Assembly (NCBI GenBank): GCA_009694195.1
Contig: SHVQ01000008.1
Coordinates: forward strand, 1-64,000
Direction: 5' to 3'
DNA from: Rhodospirillales bacterium
GTDB taxonomy: Bacteria > Pseudomonadota > Alphaproteobacteria > Rhodospirillales > SHVQ01
Length of the DNA: 64,000 bases
Below the pieces are notes generated by a model, which did no database searches, was not told the DNA's origin, and saw nothing but the letters and a program-made list of their open reading frames with translations. Positions within the stretch are counted from its first letter, which is position 1. The number at the start of each line of letters is the position of its first letter. This document shows, in pieces, positions 52,039-60,106 of this stretch. Both the position numbers and the translations under genes were made by a program.

Positions 52039-52905
52039 TCAATGGCCGGAGAGTACCGCGACGCCGCCGAAGATCAGCGCCATCCCGCCCCATTGGGCCG
52101 GCGTGATCGTCTCCTTGAGGAAACCGCGGGCCCAAAGAGCGGCGACGGCGCCGAATCCGGAGGCGATCACCGCGGCGATCTCGCCCCCGTCGCCGTGCCC
52201 GGCCGTGAAAAGCGCGAGGTAGGCGCCGGCGTCCAGCAATCCCTGCAACAGCAGGGCGGGGACCAGGGATGCGGAAAACCGGAGCTTGTAGCGCGGGAGG
52301 AGAAAGAGCGGCAGGAGCGCGAGAAGGCCCACGATGCGCGAGGCCCAGACCGTCTGAACCTCGCCGAACATCGGCGTGGCCGCCTGGCCGGCGACGATGC
52401 TCAGGGCAAAGAAGAACGCCGCCGCGCCGGCATAGAGGAGCGTCCGCCGGATGCCGCCCGGCGGCTCCGGCTCTCCTTCCGCGTCCTCGGCCTTGGCCGC
52501 GCGGCCGACCACCGCGACGCCCGCCATGACGACAGCCATGGCGATCCATTGGAGCCAGCCCGGCCGGGCGCCGAGAGCGACCGCGATGAGAAGGACGAGC
52601 GCCGGATAGGCGCCGACGACCGGCGCGACCACGCTCACGGGGCCGCGCGCGAGCGCGTTGTAGAGAAAGAGCGTCGGCACCATCACCAGGACGCCGGTCG
52701 CCAGCAGAAGCCAGGCGCCCGGCCACTGCCAGACCAAGGGCTCGCCGGCGGCGAACATCCATGCGGTGAGCGCGACCGAGCCGACGGCGAGCATGCCGAA
52801 GAGGGAGCTGGCGGAACCGATCCCGCGGCTCGTGAAGCGGGCGACGAAGTCGGCGGTGCCCCAGGCGAAGGCCGCCGCGATTCCGAGCAATACGGGGTTC
52901 ATCAT
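52039..52905 (-). CDS. EamA/DMT family transporter
   Basis: 288 residues, ten membrane helices in two EamA halves. The first half starts MNPVLLGIAAAFAWGTADFV and has FLYNALARGPVSVVAPVVGA, the second LLYAGAAAFFFALSIVAGQA and ends TPAQWGGMALIFGGVAVLS. Family members export amino acids and other metabolites; substrate unknown. A 25-residue insert rich in Glu and Pro links the halves. Confidence 0.9.
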   Translation of the reverse strand: MMNPVLLGIAAAFAWGTADFVARFTSRGIGSASSLFGMLAVGSVALTAWMFAAGEPLVWQWPGAWLLLATGVLVMVPTLFLYNALARGPVSVVAPVVGAYPALVLLIAVALGARPGWLQWIAMAVVMAGVAVVGRAAKAEDAEGEPEPPGGIRRTLLYAGAAAFFFALSIVAGQAATPMFGEVQTVWASRIVGLLALLPLFLLPRYKLRFSASLVPALLLQGLLDAGAYLALFTAGHGDGGEIAAVIASGFGAVAALWARGFLKETITPAQWGGMALIFGGVAVLSGH

Positions 52906-52950
52906 GGGCGGCGATCATGCTCCGCCGGCCGCCGCCCGGCAACCGCCGAG

Positions 52951-53005
52951 CCTTTCGACAGGCTCACCCTTCGACAGGCTCACCCTTCGACAGGCTCAGG
53001 GTGAG
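52951..53005. repeat. Three tandem copies of a CCTTCGACAGGCTCA unit
   Basis: CCTTTCGACAGGCTCA, CCCTTCGACAGGCTCA and CCCTTCGACAGGCTCA follow each other at 16-17 bp spacing and end in GGGTGAGG, which can pair with the CCTCACC-type part of the unit read on the other strand. This motif is a widespread proteobacterial intergenic repeat. It sits 48 bp upstream of the XRE-cupin regulator gene. Confidence 0.8.
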
Positions 53006-53052
53006 GCGCGCGCGTGTGATACGATGCGAGCGCCGTTCGGGGGACCGTTCCG

Positions 53053-53703
53053 ATGAAAAAGCGTTCCAAGCCGCGCCGCACGCCGCCCAAGTTCCAGGAC
53101 CCCCACGCCCTCGCGGGGAGCCGCGACGGCTCGCTCGAAGTCGCGATCGGCGCCGAGGTGCGCGCGTTCCGCCGGAAGCAGAACATGACCGTCGCCGAAC
53201 TCGCGAAGCGGGCGGCGCTCTCGACGGGGATGCTGTCGAAGATCGAGAACGGCGTCACGTCGCCCTCCCTCGACACGCTGCGGTCTCTCTCGAAGGCGCT
53301 GCACGTGCCGGTGACGGCCTTCTTCCGCCGTTACGAAGAAGAGCGCGACGCGACGTTCGTCCACGCCGGACACGGCCTCAAGATCGAGCGGCGCGGCACG
53401 CGCGCCGGGCACCAGTACCAGCTCCTCGGCCACACGACGGGGAAGCGCCTGGTGGTCGAGCCGTATCTCATCACGCTCACCGAGGAGTCGGACGTCTTCC
53501 CCCTCTTCCAGCACTCCGGCGTCGAGTTCCTGTACATGCTGGAGGGCGAGGTCGAGTACCGGCACAGCAACAAGACCTATCGCCTGACGCCCGGCGACTC
53601 GCTCTTTTTCGACGCCGACGCGCCGCACGGGCCGGAAGAGCTGACGCGGCTCCCCATCCGCTTCATTTCCGTCATTTGCTACCCGCGGGCGGACGAGGAC
53701 TAG
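53053..53703 (+). CDS. XRE-family regulator with C-terminal cupin domain
   Basis: 216 residues. HTH at about residues 33-90 (AFRRKQNMTVAELAKRAALS, TGMLSKIENGVTSPSLDTL) and a cupin sensor at about 135-210 (FQHSGVEFLYMLEGEVEYRH, SLFFDADAPHGPEEL). Regulators of this type are commonly found beside glxBCD/glnT genes, and it lies 111 bp upstream of glxB on the same strand. The most likely target is the mgs-gmaS operon and its own promoter; the ligand is unknown. Confidence 0.9.
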   Translation: MKKRSKPRRTPPKFQDPHALAGSRDGSLEVAIGAEVRAFRRKQNMTVAELAKRAALSTGMLSKIENGVTSPSLDTLRSLSKALHVPVTAFFRRYEEERDATFVHAGHGLKIERRGTRAGHQYQLLGHTTGKRLVVEPYLITLTEESDVFPLFQHSGVEFLYMLEGEVEYRHSNKTYRLTPGDSLFFDADAPHGPEELTRLPIRFISVICYPRADED

Positions 53704-53718
53704 GGCCTTTCCTTTCCG

Positions 53719-53733
53719 TTTCCCTTGGGGAAA
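53719..53733. promoter_or_regulatory. Candidate operator palindrome ahead of glxB
   Basis: TTTCCC and GGGAAA form a 6-bp inverted repeat with a 3-nt loop in the most AT-rich stretch of the 111-bp gap between the regulator and glxB. Further on, CGATCCGAT occurs twice between about 53764 and 53800. Either could be a site for the XRE-cupin protein. Evidence is symmetry and position only. Confidence 0.3.
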
Positions 53734-53814
53734 ATAAGTTTACCCGGGCCTTGAACCCCATCAGCCGATCCGATACGGTCGCGACAACGATCCGATCCCC
53801 GGAGGACATGATCC

Positions 53815-54714
53815 ATGTGCGGCATCGTCGGCCTCTACCTGAAGAACAAGAAGCTCGAAAAACACTTGGGCAAGCACCTGACGGCCATGCTGGTCGGGAT
53901 GAGCGACCGCGGGCCGGACTCGGCAGGGATGGCCGTCTATCGGAACCCGGCACCCAAGGGCTCGGTCAAGCTTTCGCTCTTCCATCCGGACCCCACGTTC
54001 GCTTGGAAGAAGCTCGCATCCCAGGTGCGGAAGGCGTTCGGCGGCAAGGCCAAAGGCGAGGTGCGCGGGAGCCACTACGTGCTCGTCGCCAAGGGGTCGC
54101 CTGAGCGCCTCAGGAAATGGATTCCCGAGCACTTCCCGACCGTCCGCATCATGGGCATCGGCGACATCATCGAGATTTATAAGGAGAAGGGCCGGCCCGA
54201 GCAGGTGGCCCAGCGCTTCCGGCTGCACGAGCTCACGGGCACCCACGCCATCGGCCACACGCGGATGGCAACGGAGAGCGCGGTGACGACCGAGCACTCG
54301 CACCCCTTCTCCACCGGCCAGGACCTCTGCCTCGTCCACAACGGCTCGCTCTCCAACTACAATCGCCTCCGCCAGTGGCTGCAGCGCCATGGCATCCAGT
54401 TCCAGACCGACAACGACACGGAAGTGGCGGCCGGCTATTTCGCCTTTCGCCTGCAGCAAGGCGACAGCCTGAAGGAGGCGTTGAAGGCCGGGCTCGTCGA
54501 CCTCGACGGCTTCTTCACCTTCGCCGTCGGGACCCGCGACGGGTTCGCGGTGGTCCGCGACGGGATCGCCTGCAAGCCCGCCGTGCTGGCGGAAAACGAC
54601 GACTGGGTCGCGATGGCGTCCGAGTATCGATCGATCGCGCATCTGCCCGGCGCGGAGAAGGCGAAGATTTGGGAGCCCGCCCCCGCCACCATCTACACCT
54701 GGGGCAACGCTTAA
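53815..54714 (+). CDS. mgsA: Class II glutamine amidotransferase subunit (GlxB / N-methylglutamate synthase MgsA)
   Basis: 299 residues. Begins MCGIVGLYL with the nucleophile Cys2 required for glutaminase activity, and carries MSDRGPDSAGMAVYR, GTHAIGHTRMATESAVTTEH and SHPFSTGQDLCLVHNGSLSN, all amidotransferase features. It corresponds to the glutaminase part of glutamate synthase as a separate protein. GGAGGA precedes the ATG by about ten bases. In the N-methylglutamate pathway it works with MgsB and MgsC; older names are glxB in rhizobia. Confidence 0.92.
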   Translation: MCGIVGLYLKNKKLEKHLGKHLTAMLVGMSDRGPDSAGMAVYRNPAPKGSVKLSLFHPDPTFAWKKLASQVRKAFGGKAKGEVRGSHYVLVAKGSPERLRKWIPEHFPTVRIMGIGDIIEIYKEKGRPEQVAQRFRLHELTGTHAIGHTRMATESAVTTEHSHPFSTGQDLCLVHNGSLSNYNRLRQWLQRHGIQFQTDNDTEVAAGYFAFRLQQGDSLKEALKAGLVDLDGFFTFAVGTRDGFAVVRDGIACKPAVLAENDDWVAMASEYRSIAHLPGAEKAKIWEPAPATIYTWGNA

Positions 54715-54724
54715 AGGTCCAGCC

Positions 54725-55411
54725 ATGATCACCGTCGATTTGGAGACCGCGGGCGGCGTGCGCGCGCTGAATGACCGCCTGCACAAGCTGCCGCACGATA
54801 CCAACGAAACCGCCTGGAAGGTTCTCAACCCGATGGGGGCGCACGCGGTCGCCGTCGGCGTGAACGCGCCGATCCAGGTCGAGATCGACGGCCACGTCGG
54901 CTACTACTGCGGCGGCATGAACACGGACGCGACCATCACCGTCAACGGCCACGCCGGCCCCGGGCTGGGCGAGAACATCATGTCCGGCACGATCCGCGTG
55001 AAGGGAAACGCCTCCCAGTCCGCGGCCGCCACCGGGCGCGGCGGCCTCGTGGTGATCGAAGGGAGCGCGAGCTCGCGCTGCGGGATCGCCATGAAGGGCG
55101 TCGACATCGTGGTCGGCGGCGACGTCGGCCACATGAGCGCCTTCATGGCGCAGGCCGGGCATTTGGTCGTCTGCGGCGACGCGGGCTCGAGCTTGGGCGA
55201 CTCGATTTATGAAGCGATCCTCTACGTGCGCGGCCAGGTCGAGAGCCTCGGCGCCGATTGCATCGAGAAAGAGATGACTCCCGAGCACCTGAAGACGGTC
55301 GAAAGCCTGCTCAAGCGGGCGGGCGTGAAGGCCGATCCGAAGGCGTTCAAGCGCTACGGCTCGGCCCGCAAGCTCTACAATTTCAAGATCGACAACGCGG
55401 CGAATTACTAG
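54725..55411 (+). CDS. mgsB: GXGXG-domain subunit (GlxC / N-methylglutamate synthase MgsB)
   Basis: 228 residues, equivalent to the C-terminal beta-helix (GXGXG) domain of glutamate synthase. The repeating GHVGYYCGGMNTDATITVNG, HAGPGLGENIMSGTIRVKGN and VVGGDVGHMSAFMAQAGHLV pattern shows the right-handed helix. It follows mgsA by 10 bp. In a normal cluster mgsC comes next; here 571 bp of repeat-bounded DUF559 sequence intervene. Confidence 0.92.
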   Translation: MITVDLETAGGVRALNDRLHKLPHDTNETAWKVLNPMGAHAVAVGVNAPIQVEIDGHVGYYCGGMNTDATITVNGHAGPGLGENIMSGTIRVKGNASQSAAATGRGGLVVIEGSASSRCGIAMKGVDIVVGGDVGHMSAFMAQAGHLVVCGDAGSSLGDSIYEAILYVRGQVESLGADCIEKEMTPEHLKTVESLLKRAGVKADPKAFKRYGSARKLYNFKIDNAANY

Positions 55412-55453
55412 ATGACAGCGCGCTGGCCGGAACACGTTTCCACGGACATCGAA

Positions 55454-55481
55454 GCCCCTCTCGCGCGCGAGCGGGAGAGGG
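55454..55481. repeat. Left inverted hairpin arm of the DUF559 element
   Basis: GCCCCTCTC, then CGCGCGAGCGGGAGAGGG with one central difference from the right arm. It is itself a hairpin (CCCTCTC/GAGAGGG with GCG core) and is the inverted copy of 55935-55962, 27 of 28 bases matching. Further inside, GGGTGAGGGCTATT mirrors AATCACCCTCACC near the right arm, so the symmetry extends beyond the core. Confidence 0.88.
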
Positions 55482-55531
55482 TGGCGAACCCGCGGGATTG
55501 GCCTGCGGGGAGCCGGGTGAGGGCTATTCCG

Positions 55532-55870
55532 TCAGCCCCGACGAGGGCGACTCAGGACGCGCAAGATGGTCCCTTGCACCGCATCAATGTTGGTCAGAAT
55601 GTCGGTGTTCCAAAAGCGCAGCACCTTCCAGCCATGGCGCTTGAGCCAAGCGGTTCGGCGTTGGTCGTCGGTGCATCCGGAGTGCTGACCGCCGTCGGCC
55701 TCGATCACAAGGCAGTATTCAATACAGGCAAAATCGACCACGAACGGCCCCAGCGGATGCTGACGGCGAAATTTGTATCCTCGCAGCCGCTGTCCACGCA
55801 GCGCCGACCACAGCCGGCGTTCGGCATCTGTCATTGTCGCCCGCAAGCGGAGTGCCGTGCGGTTGGGCAT
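55532..55870 (-). CDS. DUF559 endonuclease-like protein inside an inverted-repeat element
   Basis: 112 residues from ATG 55870; the frame continues upstream into the right repeat arm but that part is translated repeat. The DUF559 (Vsr-like, PD-(D/E)xK) core is complete: TDAERRLWSALRGQRLRGYK, FRRQHPLGPFVVDFACIEYC, VIEADGGQH, then RRTAWLKRHGWKVLRFWN. The acidic D, E and Q/H positions expected for metal binding are present. It is antisense to the surrounding mgs genes and sits between 28-bp inverted hairpins, so it looks like a mobile or selfish unit. Activity is not shown. Confidence 0.88.
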   Translation of the reverse strand: MPNRTALRLRATMTDAERRLWSALRGQRLRGYKFRRQHPLGPFVVDFACIEYCLVIEADGGQHSGCTDDQRRTAWLKRHGWKVLRFWNTDILTNIDAVQGTILRVLSRPRRG

Positions 55871-55934
55871 CGTCGGCAGGATAGCACGAGTGTAAATCAC
55901 CCTCACCTTCCCGGCCCTGAAGGGCCGGGTCCCT

Positions 55935-55962
55935 CCCTCTCCCGCTCGCGCGGGAGAGGGGC
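55935..55962. repeat. Right inverted hairpin arm of the DUF559 element
   Basis: CCCTCTCCCGCTCGCGCG, then GGAGAGGGGC; reverse complement of the left arm with one mismatch. A second hairpin, CCCGGCCCT/AGGGCCGGG, lies just inside at about 55911-55929. The arm ends 20 bp before the mgsC start codon, so the mgsC ribosome-binding region is next to or part of the element. Confidence 0.88.
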
Positions 55963-55982
55963 TGTTCCGGAGTGAAAGCACA

Positions 55983-57305
55983 ATGTCGGTCGATCCGCGC
56001 AATCTCAGGGACTCGTACACGTACTCGCCCGATGTCATCGGCGAGATCCAGCGGGCGGCAAAGGAAGGGATCTATTCGATCCGCGGCGCCGGGGCCAAAC
56101 GCAGGCTGCCGACGTTCGACGATCTCGTGTTTCTGGGCGCCTCGGTCTCCCGCTATCCGCTCGAAGGCTACCGCGAAAAGTGCGCGACCGATGTCGTGCT
56201 CGGCACGCGCTTTGCGAAGAAACCCGTCCACCTGAAAATCCCGATCACCATCGCCGGCATGAGCTTCGGCGCGCTCGGGGTGAACGCGAAGCAGGCGCTC
56301 GGCATGGCCGCCTCGCAAATGGGAACGTCCACCACGACGGGCGACGGCGGCATGGTCGAGGAGGAACGGCAGGCCTCGAAGACCCTCGTCTACCAGATCC
56401 TGCCCTCCCGCTACGGCGTCAATCCGGATCACTTGAGACGCTCGGACGCGGTCGAGGTCGTCATCGGCCAGGGAGCCAAGCCCGGCGGCGGCGGCATGCT
56501 GCTCGGCCAGAAGATCACCAAGCGGGTCGCCGGCATGCGCACGCTGCCGGAGGGCATCGACCAGCGGAGCGCGTCCCGCCACCCCGACTGGACGGGGCCC
56601 GACGATCTGGAGATCAAGATCAATGAGCTCCGCGAGCTCACGGATTGGGAGAAGCCGATCTACGTCAAGGTCGGCGCGACGCGCACGTATTACGACACCG
56701 CGCTTGCCGTGAAAGCGGGCGCCGACGTGGTCGTGGTCGACGGCATGCAGGGCGGCACGGGTGCCACCCAGGACGTGTTCATCGAGAACGTCGGAATCCC
56801 GACGCTTGCGGCGGTTCGCTTGGCCGTAAAGGCACTGCAGGAGCTGGACATGCACCGGAAGGTGCAACTGATCGTGTCCGGCGGCATCCGCTCAGGCGCG
56901 GACGTGGCGAAAGCAATTGCCATGGGGGCGGACGCCGTTTCCATCGGCATGGCATCGCTCATCGCGCTCAATTGCAACGCGCCGCTCTATCTCGAAGACT
57001 ACGAGAAGCTCGGGACGGCTCCCGGCTTCTGCCACCATTGCAACACCGGGCGCTGTCCGGTCGGCGTGACGACCCAGGACCCGGAGCTGGAAAAGCGCCT
57101 GGATCCCGAGCAGGGTGCCCGGCGCGTCCGCAATTATCTCTCCACGCTGGTGATGGAAGCGCAGACCCTGGCCCGCGCCTGCGGCAAGTCGCACATACAC
57201 AATTTGGAGCCCGAGGACATGGTGGCGCTCACCATCGAGGCCGCCGCGATGGCGGGAATTCCGCTCGCCGGCACCGACTGGATTCCCGGAAGGAATCCGC
57301 TGTAG
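55983..57305 (+). CDS. mgsC: FMN-binding glutamate synthase-type subunit (GlxD / N-methylglutamate synthase MgsC)
   Basis: 440 residues, equivalent to the central FMN/synthase domain of glutamate synthase. Features are KIPITIAGMSFGALGVNAKQ, TGDGGMVEEERQAS, KPGGGGMLLGQKITKRVAGM, VDGMQGGTGATQDVFIENVG and the cluster motif CHHCNTGRCPVGVTTQDPEL. Transfers ammonia from MgsA to an acceptor; in the methylamine pathway it makes N-methylglutamate from gamma-glutamylmethylamide and 2-oxoglutarate. No Shine-Dalgarno is obvious (GGAGTGAAAGCACA precedes ATG). Confidence 0.92.
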   Translation: MSVDPRNLRDSYTYSPDVIGEIQRAAKEGIYSIRGAGAKRRLPTFDDLVFLGASVSRYPLEGYREKCATDVVLGTRFAKKPVHLKIPITIAGMSFGALGVNAKQALGMAASQMGTSTTTGDGGMVEEERQASKTLVYQILPSRYGVNPDHLRRSDAVEVVIGQGAKPGGGGMLLGQKITKRVAGMRTLPEGIDQRSASRHPDWTGPDDLEIKINELRELTDWEKPIYVKVGATRTYYDTALAVKAGADVVVVDGMQGGTGATQDVFIENVGIPTLAAVRLAVKALQELDMHRKVQLIVSGGIRSGADVAKAIAMGADAVSIGMASLIALNCNAPLYLEDYEKLGTAPGFCHHCNTGRCPVGVTTQDPELEKRLDPEQGARRVRNYLSTLVMEAQTLARACGKSHIHNLEPEDMVALTIEAAAMAGIPLAGTDWIPGRNPL

Positions 57306-57340
57306 GCTTTGCCGCCACGTAAAAACAGGGGGGATCAGGG

Positions 57341-58648
57341 ATGAGCACGGACCTGGAAAAAATCGCCAAAAGCCGGAAGATCAAATACTTCCTGATAAGC
57401 TTCGTCGACATGTTCGGCGTGCTCCGGGCGAAGCTCGTGCCCGCCCGCGCGATCGGCATGATGCAGCGGGACGGCGCCGCGTTCGCAGGCTTCGCCACCT
57501 GGCTGGACATGACGCCCGCACACCCCGATATGTTCGCCAAGCCCGATCCCGATAGCCTCATCGTGCTCCCGTGGAAGCCCGAGGTCGCCTGGCTCGCGGC
57601 CGACCTCTGGATGGACGGCAAGGAAGTGGAGGCCTCGCCCCGCGTCCTCTTGAAGCGCCAGCTCGAGCGGGCGGCGAAGCTCGGCTACCGGATGAAGACG
57701 GGCGTCGAGTGCGAATACTTCCTCATCAACCCGGACGGCACCGCGATCTCGGATGCGCGCGACGTGCAGCCGAAGCCCTGTTACGACCAGACGGCCTTGA
57801 TGCGCCGCTACGATGTGATCTCGGAAATCTGCGACGCCATGAACCTGCTCGGCTGGTGCCCTTATCAGAACGACCACGAGGACGCCAACGGCCAGTTCGA
57901 AATGAACTGGGACTATGACGACGCGCTCCGGACCGCCGACAAGCACGCGTTCTTCAAGTACATGACCCGCACGATCGCCGAGATGCACGGGCTCCGCGCG
58001 ACGTTCATGCCGAAGCCTTTCCTCGGCCTCACGGGCAACGGCTGCCATGCGCACGTTTCGGTCTGGGATTCCGCGGGGAAGAAAAACCTGTTCCTCGATG
58101 CGAAGGGCGAGCTCGGCCTTTCCAAGCTCGCCTACAGCTTCCTCGGCGGCATCATCCACAACGCGGAATCGCTCTGCGCGTTCTTCAATCCCACGATCAA
58201 CAGCTTCAAGCGGATCAACGCCCCGGTGACGGCTTCCGGCGCCACGTGGTCGCCCAACACGATCACTTACAGCGGCAACAACCGCACGCACATGATCCGC
58301 ATCCCGGAGGCCGGCCGGTTCGAGCTCCGGCTGATGGACGGCGCGGTCAACCCCTACCTCGGGCAGGCGGGCGTGCTCGCCGCCGGCTTGGACGGCGTCA
58401 AAAACAAGCGCGATCCGGGGAAGCGCCTGGACATCGACATGTACGCCCTCGGGCACACGGTGAAGGGCGCGAAGAAGCTGCCCTTGAACATGCTCGATTC
58501 CGTTCGCTTCGCCGACCAGAGCAAGGTGCTCCGCGACGCCTTCGGGAACGCGTTCATGGACAGCTACGTGAAGCTAAAAATGCGCGAGTGGGCCAGCTTC
58601 AACAGCGCGCTCACGCCGTGGGAGCGCGACAACACGTTGGATTGCTGA
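57341..58648 (+). CDS. gmaS: Type III glutamine synthetase family, gamma-glutamylmethylamide synthetase (GmaS/GlnT)
   Basis: 435 residues. Glutamine synthetase fold: VECEYFLINPDGTAISDARD, ENDxxEDANGQFEMN-like stretch (NDHEDANGQFEMNWDYDDAL), GNGCHAHVSVWDSAGKKNLF and NSFKRINAPVTASGATWSPN. It lies 35 bp after mgsC. With mgsABC this arrangement matches the N-methylglutamate pathway of indirect methylamine oxidation, where GmaS ligates glutamate and methylamine using ATP. An alternative reading is the rhizobial glnT-glxBCD cluster; both are homologous and the names differ by study. Confidence 0.9.
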   Translation: MSTDLEKIAKSRKIKYFLISFVDMFGVLRAKLVPARAIGMMQRDGAAFAGFATWLDMTPAHPDMFAKPDPDSLIVLPWKPEVAWLAADLWMDGKEVEASPRVLLKRQLERAAKLGYRMKTGVECEYFLINPDGTAISDARDVQPKPCYDQTALMRRYDVISEICDAMNLLGWCPYQNDHEDANGQFEMNWDYDDALRTADKHAFFKYMTRTIAEMHGLRATFMPKPFLGLTGNGCHAHVSVWDSAGKKNLFLDAKGELGLSKLAYSFLGGIIHNAESLCAFFNPTINSFKRINAPVTASGATWSPNTITYSGNNRTHMIRIPEAGRFELRLMDGAVNPYLGQAGVLAAGLDGVKNKRDPGKRLDIDMYALGHTVKGAKKLPLNMLDSVRFADQSKVLRDAFGNAFMDSYVKLKMREWASFNSALTPWERDNTLDC

Positions 58649-58663
58649 AGGGCGGGAATCCAG

Positions 58664-58831
58664 CCCCTCACCCTTCCCTCTCCCCCAGATGGGGGAGAGG
58701 GTTGCTCAGGGTCTGCGGGGAATCCCCGCAAGTGTCCCCTTGGGTTGGCGCGGCGTCAGCCGCGCCTTACCCGCCTGCGGGGCCGAAGCCCCTGCGGCGC
58801 GGCGAAGGCCCGGAGCTGGGTGAGGGGGTGA
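58664..58831. repeat. Composite intergenic repeat, copy A (CCCCTCACCC...GGGTGAGGGG)
   Basis: 168 bp bounded by CCCCTCACCC and GGGTGAGGGG. Inside are the hairpin CTCTCCCCC/GGGGGAGAG and the palindromic core GGCGCGGCGTCAGCCGCGCC, with a GC-rich extra segment of about 70 bp not present in copy B. It fills the gap between gmaS and the M20 peptidase gene. Confidence 0.85.
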
Positions 58832-58847
58832 CGATGGGCGTCGGCCG

Positions 58848-60098
58848 TTACCGCTTCAGATAATCGTAGGCGGTCATCGCGATCGTGCGGAACACGCGAT
58901 GCACGTCCTCGACTGCGACCGCCTCGTCGGGGCCGCCCAGGTTGTGGGCGTTCGGCCCGCAAAGGATCGCCGGCATTCCCGCCCGGCGGTAGAACCGGCA
59001 ATCGGAATAGCCGAGCCGGTAGTTGAGGTGGACGTCCTCGCCCGATGCCTCGGCGGCGTTCTTCAGCGCCAGCCGCACGATCGGATGATCGGGATCGGTC
59101 CACGCCGGCTCGAACGACGACATGATCGTGAAGGAGACCCCGGAAACGCTCGTGAGCCGGCCCGCGATCCGCTTCTGCATTTCGGCGACCGAGAGCCCGG
59201 CCGGAATGCGGACGTCGAGGCGGGCCAGCGCCCGGCCGGCGACCAGGTTGAAGGCCTCGCCGCCTTCGATGACGCCGACGTTCACGGTGACGGCGGTGAG
59301 ATTGCGGATTTCACCCGAGTCCGCGCCCGCGCGCGCGCCCGCCGCATCGACGGCCGCGCGAACCTGCGCCGGCACCTCCGGAGCGGGCCCCTCCAACGTT
59401 TTGATCGCGGTGATCGCCCGGATCAACGCATCGATCGCGCTGACGCCCTTGTGCGGGTGCGCGCCGTGACTTGCGCGTCCTTCCGCCTGGAGCTCGATCC
59501 AGAGATAGCCCTTCTCGCCGAAGCGGAGCACGGTCGGCGAGCCCGCATCGGCGTTGAGCACGGCATCGCCGCGGGCCTCCGGCACGTTCGCCACCAGATA
59601 GCCGGTGCCGAAGCTGCCCCCGGTTTCCTCGTCGCCGACGAGGGAGAGCACGATCCGGCCGCCGAGCTGCCCCCGCGCCGCGGCGAGGGCCCGCACCGCG
59701 AGGATCTCGCAGGCGACCCCGGATTTCATGTCGGCGACGCCGCGCCCCAACAGGCGGCCGTCCTTCAAGGTGCCTTCGAGGGGCGGCACCGTCCACGTCC
59801 CTTCGTCGCCGACGGGGAACGTGTCGAGATGGCCGTTGAACACGAGGGTCGGGCCGGGCGCGCCCAAGTCGATGATACAGTTGAGATTGATGCAGTCGGG
59901 CTTGGGCTCGATGCGCGCGACCCGGAGCCCCTCGATGCCGTCCAGCTGCTTGAGACAAAAGGCGGCGGCGGCAACCGTGTTCCCGGGGGGATTGATCGAC
60001 GGAATCCGGAGGAGAGCCTGAACGAGCGGGATCAAATTCTTTTCGTCGGCCGCGAGCCGTTTCTTGAATGCAGACCGTGCATCGCTCTCCGCCGACAC
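58848..60098 (-). CDS. M20 family metallopeptidase, ArgE/DapE-like deacylase
   Basis: 416 residues from GTG 60098; upstream ATG codons lie within the transporter gene and would add unrelated sequence. Dinuclear zinc ligands are visible in VFNGHLDTFPVGDEG, GRGVADMKSGVACEI, LVGDEETGGSFGTGYLV and the C-terminal CGPNAHNLGGPDE; a lid/dimer domain with RASHGAHPHKGVSAID lies between. Hydrolyses an N-acyl bond of an amino acid or similar. It begins 8 bp downstream of the MFS gene on the same strand, suggesting uptake followed by hydrolysis of the same compound. Confidence 0.9.
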   Translation of the reverse strand: MSAESDARSAFKKRLAADEKNLIPLVQALLRIPSINPPGNTVAAAAFCLKQLDGIEGLRVARIEPKPDCINLNCIIDLGAPGPTLVFNGHLDTFPVGDEGTWTVPPLEGTLKDGRLLGRGVADMKSGVACEILAVRALAAARGQLGGRIVLSLVGDEETGGSFGTGYLVANVPEARGDAVLNADAGSPTVLRFGEKGYLWIELQAEGRASHGAHPHKGVSAIDALIRAITAIKTLEGPAPEVPAQVRAAVDAAGARAGADSGEIRNLTAVTVNVGVIEGGEAFNLVAGRALARLDVRIPAGLSVAEMQKRIAGRLTSVSGVSFTIMSSFEPAWTDPDHPIVRLALKNAAEASGEDVHLNYRLGYSDCRFYRRAGMPAILCGPNAHNLGGPDEAVAVEDVHRVFRTIAMTAYDYLKR

Positions 60099-60106
60099 CG
60101 TCCACC

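Noticed and set aside
52951-53005. Tandem copies that could suggest a CRISPR array
   Set aside because: The units are contiguous with no spacers and match a common intergenic repeat.
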